Assembly: GCA_963669405.2 (NCBI GenBank)
Contig: CAXXHF010000002.1
Span: forward strand, 1,178,001-1,242,000
Length of the DNA stretch: 64,000 nucleotides
Source: Aureisphaera sp963669405
Lineage (GTDB): Bacteria; Bacteroidota; Bacteroidia; Flavobacteriales; Flavobacteriaceae
Direction: 5' to 3'
Position 1 is the first letter of the stretch. Each line of letters opens with the position of its first letter. This document shows positions 1-7,018 of this stretch, in pieces. The notes under the pieces were generated by a model, which saw nothing but the letters and a program-made list of their open reading frames with translations, was not told the DNA's origin and did no database searches. A program made the position numbers and the translations under genes.

Positions 1-1034
1 AGAGCAACAGAATCATGCTCATCTTCAATTTCCCCGAAAAGCTCTTCTATAATATCTTCCACGGTTATAATTCCAGAAGTTCCTCCATATTCATCTATGA
101 CCACTGCAATGCTTTTCCTCTTTTTACTCAAAATATTGAGTACGTCCTTAGCCAACATAGTCTCCGGCACAAAAACCACAGGCATTAAAATCTTTTTAAG
201 TACTGGAGGTTTCTTAAAAAGTTCGAATGAATGAACATACCCAAGAATATCGTCAATACTATCATTGTATACCAAAATCTTGGAAAGCCCCATCTCTGTG
301 AACAATTTCCCCAATTCCTTTGGTGTAGTATGAATTTCTACCGCAATTACTTCGGTCCGGGGAATCATAACCTCTCTTGCTTTTACCTCAGAAAATTCCA
401 AGGCGTTCTGAAAAATTTGGATCTCACTATCTATTTCGTCTTTCTGCTCCAAGGTTTCCATCTGCTCACTGATGTAATTGCCCAATTCTACTTTACTGAA
501 ACTAAGCTGCACAGCATCTCCCTCAGTTTTAAAAAACACTTTTAACACCAAATCCGAAATCCAGATAATGAATTCAGAAACGATGGAAAACAACAAGTAA
601 AATAGGTATGCTGGGAAAGCAAAAACCTTCACCAATTTATTGGCATAAATCTGAAAGAATACTTTGGGGAGAAACTCTGCCGTTAATAAGATGATCAACG
701 TAGATATTACAGTTTGTGTAAGCAAGCTCAATTCTCCTAAAGCATAATTGACCACTACATAATCTGAAGGTAAATATGATTGGAACCAGCTCACCAACAG
801 TTCACCCATAAAAAGCCCATACACCACCAGTGCGATATTATTACCCACCAACATGGTCGCAATAAATTTAGACGGGCGTCTGGTTATTCGTTGTAATATT
901 TGGGCTAGGAAATTGCTTTGCTTCTTTTCAATTTCTAAATGGATCTTATTAGCCGAAACAAAGGCTATTTCCATACCTGAAAAGAAAGCAGAAAGTATTA
1001 GGGATAGGACAATAATCAGAATTTGAAATTCCAT
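1..1034 (-). CDS. HlyC/CorC family transporter (CNNM/DUF21 + CBS domains), 3'-truncated by window
   Basis: My own translation of the minus strand from the ATG at 1034 gives an N-terminal membrane region starting MEFQILIIVLSLILSAFFSG, with several hydrophobic segments of the CNNM (DUF21) type. A CBS pair follows, including a KAREVMIPRTEV stretch and a VIDEYGGTSGIVTVEDIIEE motif. The frame stays open to base 1, so the C-terminal transporter-associated domain is missing. Family members are inner-membrane proteins linked to magnesium/cobalt homeostasis; the Flavobacterium gliding protein GldE is a relative. The start codon follows directly after the stop of the 66-residue gene upstream (TAAATG), so it probably belongs to the lptC operon. 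I do not call it GldE because the context is envelope genes and the C-terminus is unseen. Confidence 0.85.
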   Translation of the reverse strand, partial: MEFQILIIVLSLILSAFFSGMEIAFVSANKIHLEIEKKQSNFLAQILQRITRRPSKFIATMLVGNNIALVVYGLFMGELLVSWFQSYLPSDYVVVNYALGELSLLTQTVISTLIILLTAEFLPKVFFQIYANKLVKVFAFPAYLFYLLFSIVSEFIIWISDLVLKVFFKTEGDAVQLSFSKVELGNYISEQMETLEQKDEIDSEIQIFQNALEFSEVKAREVMIPRTEVIAVEIHTTPKELGKLFTEMGLSKILVYNDSIDDILGYVHSFELFKKPPVLKKILMPVVFVPETMLAKDVLNILSKKRKSIAVVIDEYGGTSGIITVEDIIEELFGEIEDEHDSVA

Positions 1035-1235
1035 TTACTGATCTTCATTACGCTGCTCTAATCGCTTCCTAAACCTTCTTTTGAAAATGAACATAAAAAT
1101 AGCCACTACTCCAAAAAAGCCAAACAAATAAGCTCTGCCTCTATCGGATTCCCAGCTGGTTATTACAATGTACACTGAAAGGGCCGCCATAATGATATAG
1201 GCATATTCAAAGAGTTGATAGATTTTACTGCTCAT
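1035..1235 (-). CDS. Small hypothetical membrane protein (66 aa)
   Basis: Two hydrophobic stretches are visible: residues about 10-27 (AYIIMAALSVYIVITSW) and 36-51 (YLFGFFGVVAIFMFIF). They are followed by a strongly basic tail (KRRFRKRLEQR). It looks like a two-pass inner-membrane protein with the tail in the cytoplasm. It overlaps the 3' end of lptC by 11 bases and its stop abuts the start of the CBS transporter gene, so it is translationally coupled in the same operon. I recognise no functional family; its position between LptC and a CBS transporter suggests an envelope role, but that is guilt by association only. Confidence 0.7.
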   Translation of the reverse strand: MSSKIYQLFEYAYIIMAALSVYIVITSWESDRGRAYLFGFFGVVAIFMFIFKRRFRKRLEQRNEDQ

Positions 1236-1797
1236 CAGGTTTTTGGTTTTGGTCGATCATTTGAATACCGTCGTTCTTACGGGATAAAAATACGGTAAAA
1301 TCTTCATTTGCATCAAAACGGGCTCCATCATTATAGGAACCATCATTAAAAGTAATACGATATGGCTTATCGGTAAAGACCCATTTATTGTTTTGGTCCC
1401 AGTAGAGTTGTTCAGCATTCAGTACGTTTCCGTCTGAAGTGACCAACACCACATTCTTTCGTAAATCTACAATTCCAGTTAATGGATATCGAACCGCATA
1501 CTCTGAAGTAACCGTGCTCTTTTCCCCATTTTCGTAAAAGTTAACTTCTACTCCTTCTGGAAATTCCTCATACCCAAAATCCATATTTCCATAGTTGAGC
1601 AATTTTTGGGTATCCATGGTAGAAACTACCCTTCCTGAATCTGTATACACCATTTTTATGCCCAAACCTTCACCAGCCGGCAGTCCATCTTCTTGAATTA
1701 GTTTCTGGACGTTTTTATAATTTCCTTCACAAGAAAAAAACGTGATGGTTGCAAAAACAACCACCACGTTTCTTAACATGTATTTTATAGTTAACAT
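1225..1797 (-). CDS. lptC: LPS export ABC transporter periplasmic protein LptC
   Basis: 190 residues with an N-terminal hydrophobic signal ending in a lipobox-like FFSC at about residue 23, which suggests a lipoprotein as in other Bacteroidota LptC proteins. The body has the LptC/OstA-like beta-jellyroll pattern of alternating short strands, including MKMVYTDSGR-like, EVNFYENGE and NVVLVTSDGNVLNAEQLYWD segments. The last is typical of LptC, where unmodified and modified strands contact LptA and LptF/G. LptC bridges the LptBFG inner-membrane complex to LptA during lipopolysaccharide transport. It lies 2 bases after the TPR gene stop and overlaps the next small gene. An internal start at MLRNVVVV (residue 7) is also possible. 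Confidence 0.85.
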   Translation of the reverse strand: MLTIKYMLRNVVVVFATITFFSCEGNYKNVQKLIQEDGLPAGEGLGIKMVYTDSGRVVSTMDTQKLLNYGNMDFGYEEFPEGVEVNFYENGEKSTVTSEYAVRYPLTGIVDLRKNVVLVTSDGNVLNAEQLYWDQNNKWVFTDKPYRITFNDGSYNDGARFDANEDFTVFLSRKNDGIQMIDQNQKPDEQ

Positions 1798-1799
1798 TC

Positions 1800-3158
1800 T
1801 TATAGACTAGGAACTCTAACGCTTCCTCCTACCCAACAACTAAAGCTTACGGTTTTACCCGCCATACCTTCGCTAAAGATGTCACTCTTACTAGGAGCAC
1901 GTTGTCTATAACTACTGGCAGCACTTCTAGCAGAACCTGCAATAGAAGGATCTACACGAGCAGCCTTATCGGCCATTTGCGCAGCAAGCCAGTTAATAGC
2001 TCTCTTTTCAAAAACAGTATTTCCACAATTGTTAGCACTCTTAGCATACATACCTGCAATCTTTAAGTAAGCAGATCCTGCATTAGGCTTTATCTCTAAC
2101 ATATTTCTGTAGTACTTTCTCGCTTGGCCATAACTACCTTTTTTACGGTAGTTCTCAGCCAAACTATAGTAGTATTTTACTTTTTGGTTTGGATCAGTCT
2201 CTAAGCTAATCGCTTGGTTATAGTAATCCAAAGCCTCACTTGCTTTTCCATCTTTTTCAGCCAATCTACCTAGGTAGAATGCAGAAGCAGCAGATGGTTG
2301 TAGCGTGTGTAATTGTTGTACCATTTGAAAGAACAACGGGGTATCACAATCTCTAGAATTTAATTTCCCAGCTGCACTCTTCAACCAGTTTACGTCATTT
2401 TTCTTCTCTTCCCACAATCTCTCATACAAAGGAATAAGATTAGTACAATCTGCAATAGAACCTAATTTGGTATCTATACTCCCTTTGATCTTTCCATAGC
2501 TCTCTAAGTTCTTTTCGTATCCTTTTACTTTTTTAGTTTCTTTGGATGACAAAGCAGTACCAGATTCTTCTTTTTCGATCAATTTTGCAAGTCTCCCTGC
2601 ATACTTTACCTCTTCCTTACTTATTTTGTTCTGAACAACATCATATAAGTCAAATACTTCTTGGATGTCTTTATTGCCATCTTCAAAAAGGTCTTTCGCT
2701 AAAGAAAAATACGTATATAAACTCTTAGGACTGGTGAATGTAGCTTCATCTTTTTTATAAGCATTATCAAAAGCATTGAATTGTTCCATTTTGGTACCAA
2801 TGCCATTATCGAACTTAATTTGAGAAATCTTAGCCAATTCTTTACCTACTTTAGTCTTAGCAGGGTAATTGGTCTTCATAAGGTTGAAGTTACTCTCATA
2901 GTTAGCTATCTTCGTCTTATCACCTTGCTTAATAAAGTGTTCGAACATTTTTGCTCCATACTGATAGGTAGCCAAACTGTAAGTAGGACATTCTTTTACA
3001 ACTTTATCATAATGTGGTAAAGCTGCATCGTAATTTTTAGCCTTGGCAGGCTCTATGAACAAGGAGGCAGTAACTACGCACTCATCCATCTGCGCTAGCA
3101 TGTTACTGCTAAAAGTAAAAGTTAAAACTGCTACTAATAAAATAACTTTCGTTTTCAT
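1800..3158 (-). CDS. Secreted tetratricopeptide repeat protein
   Basis: I place the start at the ATG at 3158 (MKTKVILLVAVLTFTFSS). It gives a clean signal peptide with cleavage near LAQ and leaves a 19-base gap to the preceding gene; the longer frame starting at 3200 would overlap that gene. The mature protein begins with a Cys-containing segment (MDECVVTASLF) and carries an N-terminal helical-repeat region. C-terminal TPR units are clear, for example ASAFYLGRLAEKDGKASEAL and KYYYSLAENYRKKGSYGQAR. Paired cysteines (DC, NCGN, SCW) suggest periplasmic folding. This family of about 450 residues sits beside an outer-membrane barrel gene and lptC, as in many flavobacteria. A role in envelope assembly is inferred, not shown. 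Confidence 0.8.
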   Translation of the reverse strand: MKTKVILLVAVLTFTFSSNMLAQMDECVVTASLFIEPAKAKNYDAALPHYDKVVKECPTYSLATYQYGAKMFEHFIKQGDKTKIANYESNFNLMKTNYPAKTKVGKELAKISQIKFDNGIGTKMEQFNAFDNAYKKDEATFTSPKSLYTYFSLAKDLFEDGNKDIQEVFDLYDVVQNKISKEEVKYAGRLAKLIEKEESGTALSSKETKKVKGYEKNLESYGKIKGSIDTKLGSIADCTNLIPLYERLWEEKKNDVNWLKSAAGKLNSRDCDTPLFFQMVQQLHTLQPSAASAFYLGRLAEKDGKASEALDYYNQAISLETDPNQKVKYYYSLAENYRKKGSYGQARKYYRNMLEIKPNAGSAYLKIAGMYAKSANNCGNTVFEKRAINWLAAQMADKAARVDPSIAGSARSAASSYRQRAPSKSDIFSEGMAGKTVSFSCWVGGSVRVPSL

Positions 3159-3177
3159 CGTGTTAGTATTTTTGTAA

Positions 3178-4419
3178 TTAATCAAAATATCTTTTTTCAA
3201 ACCATTTGGCGTTTAACGACAAACTTATGAATGCATTGAAAAAGGTTTCTTTTACCAAACCTGCATTTTTTGTTCCTCTTTGTCCGAACTCAAATCCTAG
3301 GTTTAAATTAGAGAATCTTCTCCCTACAGGTAATCCCATACCAAAAGATATGCCAAATTCATTTATCGATTCATTATTAATGTTAATTCCAGTCTCTTCA
3401 AAACGCACTCCAGCTCTATAAACCACTCGTTTAAAGTAACTTCCGAATGCATTATAATTAGGAATATAAAAACCTCCCAATCGTACTTTAGAAGCATCTT
3501 CAAAAATCACATTGGCGAGATCGAAAGATCTATTGGTAAAGTTACTCGTTTTTTGCGAAGTAAATTCCCCACCTAGAAACCATTTTTTTGGTTTTCCAAT
3601 ACCAGATCCCAACGTAAATTGCGAAGCGAACGCAAGATCGGTATCTTCTACAGCAATTTCTCGAATATCTAAAGGTCTTATAGCCCCATTGGGCAGCTCC
3701 TGAATACTAGCTACCACACGTTCATTTTCGGAAGTAAGATCGGTTTCGGGAGTATATGTTGCACTGGCAGTCCATTCCAGATTTTCAGTGATCATGGTTT
3801 TGTACAATGCCCCAAAATTAAAATTGAATCCATATAAGGTAGACTTATTGATTTCCTGACTACCTAATTCAACACCTTCTTGGGTGTTGGTGGCGATATT
3901 TTCAATATTTCCAAAATTGTAGTTGGCATCCACACCAATACTCAACTTAGGAGTAACTTGATATCCCAGCGCAAGGAATGCTTTGTTAAGCCCTCCATTA
4001 CCTTCAAATTGAGTAATACTCCCTCCAACTTCATTCTGGATTTTATATCCTGTAGAAGTTAAAGGAACCATCCCAAAGTTAGCACCAAATTTCCCCATAG
4101 GGATACCGATGGCCAAATAATCCAACGTGGTGGTGGTCGCATTTTGAGAATCTTGTTCTGTAGCTAATTTATTATACTGATGACTTCCAGCAATTGAAAA
4201 GTTAACCAAACGCAATCCTGCAGCACCGGCAGGGTTCTGTAAATTAAGGTGGATACTGTCTGAATAAACGCCCAGACCGCCCATTCCTCTGTTCTCCACG
4301 GTTCCCTTAAATTTTAGTGAACCAACTCCGAAAAATGAATACGGTGATGTGGTACCTTCTTGCGCAACAGCTAATCCGCTGATAAGCAATAATGTGATGA
4401 TAAAAAGACGTTTCAGCAT
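3178..4419 (-). CDS. Outer-membrane beta-barrel protein (FadL/PorV-like fold)
   Basis: 413 residues with a signal peptide (MLKRLFIITLLLISGLAVAQ). The mature N-terminus is typical of flavobacterial outer-membrane proteins: SPYSFFGVGSLKFKG followed by MGGLGVYSDS and LNLQNPAGAAGL. The NPA/NPAG motif near residue 62 and the many amphipathic strands with aromatic girdles (NFGALYKTM, FGISFGMGLPVG) fit the FadL-like transporter superfamily that includes PorV and hydrocarbon porins. The chain ends in an aromatic-rich strand (NAKWFEKRYFD). It starts 7 bases inside the coaX 3' end, so the genes are coupled. Function could be porin, hydrophobic-substrate transport or a secretion accessory role. Confidence 0.8.
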   Translation of the reverse strand: MLKRLFIITLLLISGLAVAQEGTTSPYSFFGVGSLKFKGTVENRGMGGLGVYSDSIHLNLQNPAGAAGLRLVNFSIAGSHQYNKLATEQDSQNATTTTLDYLAIGIPMGKFGANFGMVPLTSTGYKIQNEVGGSITQFEGNGGLNKAFLALGYQVTPKLSIGVDANYNFGNIENIATNTQEGVELGSQEINKSTLYGFNFNFGALYKTMITENLEWTASATYTPETDLTSENERVVASIQELPNGAIRPLDIREIAVEDTDLAFASQFTLGSGIGKPKKWFLGGEFTSQKTSNFTNRSFDLANVIFEDASKVRLGGFYIPNYNAFGSYFKRVVYRAGVRFEETGININNESINEFGISFGMGLPVGRRFSNLNLGFEFGQRGTKNAGLVKETFFNAFISLSLNAKWFEKRYFD

Positions 4420-5147
4420 GAATCCTTATTATATTCCAATATGTAGTTTAAACCTTCCAACAGAAAATTTGAGTTGGCAAAGATGTCATTTTTTATGCGA
4501 TCTCGCAAAAAATGAGTATCCCCGCCTGTTAAAATCACTGTTAAATCCTCAAATTCTTTTTTATATTGATGGATAAAGCCATCTATTTCGTGTGCTAATC
4601 CTTGAACTACCCCAATATGCATAGAGTCATTTGTAGACCCTCCTATCCAATTTTCGGGGGTTCCTGTTTCCAATAACGGAAGGTTGGCTGTAAAAGTGTT
4701 CAAGCTTTTATAACGCATTCGTAATCCTGTGGAAATAGCTCCTCCTATATATTCATTTGCATTATTCAAAAAATCATAGGTAACACAGCTTCCGGCATCA
4801 ACTACCAACACATTTTTGTCTGGAAATTGACTTGCCGCTGCGCTTACTAAAGCAATACGATCCACCCCAAGGGTAGTTGGGGTACCATAGTTATTCTGAA
4901 AAGGAACTTGGGTGGTATGATCCAGTTCAATAACAGTAAACTTCTCTTCCAATTGTTGGCGTTGATCTTTAGCAAATCCTCCTACCGAAGAAATTATACA
5001 GTATTTTATTGTAGAGTAAGTAGCCTCCAGCTTTTCTAGATCTTTAGAAAAGCTGTTGACATTAGATATAATTTTCTCTCGAAGTAGGCTTTTAGCAAAG
5101 ACTGCCAACTTAATTGACGTATTTCCTACATCTATGATTAGATTCAT
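4413..5147 (-). CDS. coaX: Type III pantothenate kinase
   Basis: 244 residues matching CoaX: N-terminal phosphate-binding motif IIDVGNTSIKLAVF, then TTLGVDRIALVSAA (the GxDR signature), then VLVVDAGSCVTYD with the second acidic/phosphate loop. Next come GGAISTGLRMRYKSL and a C-terminal LTGGDTHFL adenosine motif. The enzyme phosphorylates pantothenate, the first step of coenzyme A synthesis. It belongs to the ASKHA fold, needs a monovalent cation and is insensitive to CoA feedback. It heads the minus-strand housekeeping operon that continues through the outer-membrane, TPR and lptC genes. The intergenic stretch at 5148-5295 separates it from the divergent tRNA-Phe. Confidence 0.95.
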   Translation of the reverse strand: MNLIIDVGNTSIKLAVFAKSLLREKIISNVNSFSKDLEKLEATYSTIKYCIISSVGGFAKDQRQQLEEKFTVIELDHTTQVPFQNNYGTPTTLGVDRIALVSAAASQFPDKNVLVVDAGSCVTYDFLNNANEYIGGAISTGLRMRYKSLNTFTANLPLLETGTPENWIGGSTNDSMHIGVVQGLAHEIDGFIHQYKKEFEDLTVILTGGDTHFLRDRIKNDIFANSNFLLEGLNYILEYNKDSC

Positions 5148-5249
5148 ATTGTAAAGTGAAGCCCTAAAAATACGATTTCAAGCGAATGGTCTTTGTTAAT
5201 ACACTATTAAAGTAAAGAAAAAACGGAATGTATTTTTTTACGATATATG

Positions 5250-5280
5250 TTTTGCAAAAGCCAAAATAGGATTATATTTG
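5250..5280 (+). promoter_or_regulatory. Bacteroidota-type promoter for tRNA-Phe
   Basis: A TTTTG element ends at 5254 and a TATATTTG element lies at 5273-5280, 18 bases further on. This matches the Bacteroidota housekeeping promoter pattern (TTTG near -33, TAnnTTTG near -7). Initiation would fall just before the tRNA 5' end at 5296. Confidence 0.65.
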
Positions 5281-5295
5281 CACCCGCATTAGCGA

Positions 5296-5368
<73 letters not shown>

Positions 5369-5372
5369 CATT

Positions 5373-5402
5373 AAAACCCGAAGCGAAAGTTTCGGGTTTT
5401 TT
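5373..5402 (+). terminator. Rho-independent terminator after tRNA-Phe
   Basis: Arms AAAACCCGAA (5373-5382) and TTCGGGTTTT (5391-5400) form a perfect 10-bp stem with an 8-base loop. T residues continue to 5402. It lies 5 bases after the tRNA. Confidence 0.85.
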
Positions 5403-5540
5403 GTTTTGAAAATTTACAATAAGCCCACCTTCCTAAATATTCTAGAAACAAAAATCATCTACCATGGATGGAAAATTTTCGTTAGAGACTTACATAATCA
5501 TTTACAGGGTAAAAGAATCTTATTATGCTTCCACAATTAG

Positions 5541-5565
5541 AAAAAGGAAGAATTATCACCTTTTT
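5541..5565 (-). terminator. Weak terminator-like hairpin at the end of the TIR/kinase operon
   Basis: Arms AAAAAGG (5541-5547) and CCTTTTT (5559-5565) pair around an 11-base loop, overlapping the stop of the DUF4407 gene. On the minus strand the hairpin ends in a T run. The stem has only two G-C pairs, so it is a weak candidate for the operon's 3' end. Confidence 0.4.
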
Positions 5566-7012
5566 ATTTGACAAACAATTTATTTACATTCAAATCAAAT
5601 TTCAAGATCCTTTTAATAGCTGCTAAAATTTTCTTAGGCTTTTTAGCCTTTTTTACTTTTTTGACTCTAGCTAATTCTTGCTCTTTCCAAATGTCCAGAT
5701 ATTTAGTAAGCACTTCTTGCTTGTAGTTCTTGATCTTTTCAATTGTCTCTACTAATGACTCCTCATTATGAATGTCATTCATAATGGCTTGGTTGCTTTT
5801 CCCTATAATAAGAGACTGATCCATCTCAAACTTTTTCTCCAGAGCCTCGTCATACAATCCTTTGGGAGCAATTATTTTAACAAATACAGGAGCTGTTTCT
5901 ATAACTATAAAAAGTAACATAATGGCAATATTAATCCAAAACATGGTGTTGTCTGGCTCTTTAACAACATTGCCTTCTTCGTCCTTTTCTGTTGATTGGT
6001 ATTTTGTAAGTTTACCCAAAGCTTCTAGCTGCGACACAAAGTTTTCGGAAAAGGAACGCTTGGCTATGGAATCTGTCGCAGCACTACCTTGCCCCCACTG
6101 GGATGTGCGACTTTTCACCACGCTATCTTGTATACTCCTTGAAACATTAAGATCTGATAGTTTTGTCTCAATAGAGTTTTGATAGTTAAGAATCTCTTGA
6201 GCAATTCCAACTTCAACATCTCTTTGCTGCTGTTCTATTTGTGGAATCAGATCACGCAGATTATCTCTCTTCTTAACCGTACTTGCAATTCTAGACCAAG
6301 CTCCCGATGGTAAATGTTGTCTTTTAGTAGCTCTTTTTTGCACTAATTGCCCATCCGTCATTTCCGAATAGGTATATTGATTGAAAAATTGTGAAATCTT
6401 TTGCTGAGCCTGATTTTTTTGGGAAATGGCATTGGCTAAGTCGACCTTTAGCTGCTTTTGCTGGGCAATTAAATTACGATACTGTACCGTTTTTGGCAAT
6501 TCGTTGAGTTGTTTGGTTGAATTGACAATTAATGTATCCAAAATACCTAAATCCGATTTGACTTCGCCTATTTGATAAATTTGACTCAAGCGATCTCTGT
6601 TATCTATTTGTTGCTGCAACTCCTGATCACTGATAACGCTCGCAATTCGATCTGAAAAAATTCTGACTTCCAACGGTTTGGCTACCACCACTGAAATAAT
6701 TAGTGCCAATATAATTCTTGGGATTGCCATGACAAGCTCTTTTCTTTTATTCTCTCTTTTTTTTAAGCTCATCACAATAAATCGATCCAAATTAAAAATC
6801 AAGAGACCCCATATAATGCCTAAAAATACAGCAGCAAAATAGCTGTCAAAAATCTTAAAAATGGCATATCCCCCTGAAAGAGTTGCAAAAATTCCAGTGA
6901 ATAACACGGTAGCACCCACAGAGCAATATTTAGATATCTCTATTGGGTATTGTACAATGAGTTCCAAATTAACTCCTGCACAACGACATAAAAATTTCTC
7001 AAACTGTCTCAC
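5564..7012 (-). CDS. DUF4407-type membrane protein with long coiled coil
   Basis: 482 residues. Three hydrophobic segments lie near residues 30-52, 58-80 and 93-112. A long charged, Gln-rich region predicted as coiled coil spans about 125-345 (for example LRDLIPQIEQQQRDVEVGI). A fourth membrane segment lies near 358-380 (FWINIAIMLLFIVIETAPVF), followed by a basic cytoplasmic tail (KKVKKAKKPKK). The NLDRFIVMSLKK stretch after TM2 is typical of DUF4407, a family of unknown function. It is the last gene of the eight-gene minus-strand operon, 6 bases after the kinase gene. It is the only clear membrane protein in that operon, so it may anchor the complex or act as sensor or pore; this is inference. 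Confidence 0.85.
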   Translation of the reverse strand: MRQFEKFLCRCAGVNLELIVQYPIEISKYCSVGATVLFTGIFATLSGGYAIFKIFDSYFAAVFLGIIWGLLIFNLDRFIVMSLKKRENKRKELVMAIPRIILALIISVVVAKPLEVRIFSDRIASVISDQELQQQIDNRDRLSQIYQIGEVKSDLGILDTLIVNSTKQLNELPKTVQYRNLIAQQKQLKVDLANAISQKNQAQQKISQFFNQYTYSEMTDGQLVQKRATKRQHLPSGAWSRIASTVKKRDNLRDLIPQIEQQQRDVEVGIAQEILNYQNSIETKLSDLNVSRSIQDSVVKSRTSQWGQGSAATDSIAKRSFSENFVSQLEALGKLTKYQSTEKDEEGNVVKEPDNTMFWINIAIMLLFIVIETAPVFVKIIAPKGLYDEALEKKFEMDQSLIIGKSNQAIMNDIHNEESLVETIEKIKNYKQEVLTKYLDIWKEQELARVKKVKKAKKPKKILAAIKRILKFDLNVNKLFVK

Positions 7013-7018
7013 AATAAT

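Noticed and set aside
1..1034. Gliding protein GldE
   Set aside because: The domain type fits, but the context is lptC rather than gliding genes and the C-terminus is outside the window.
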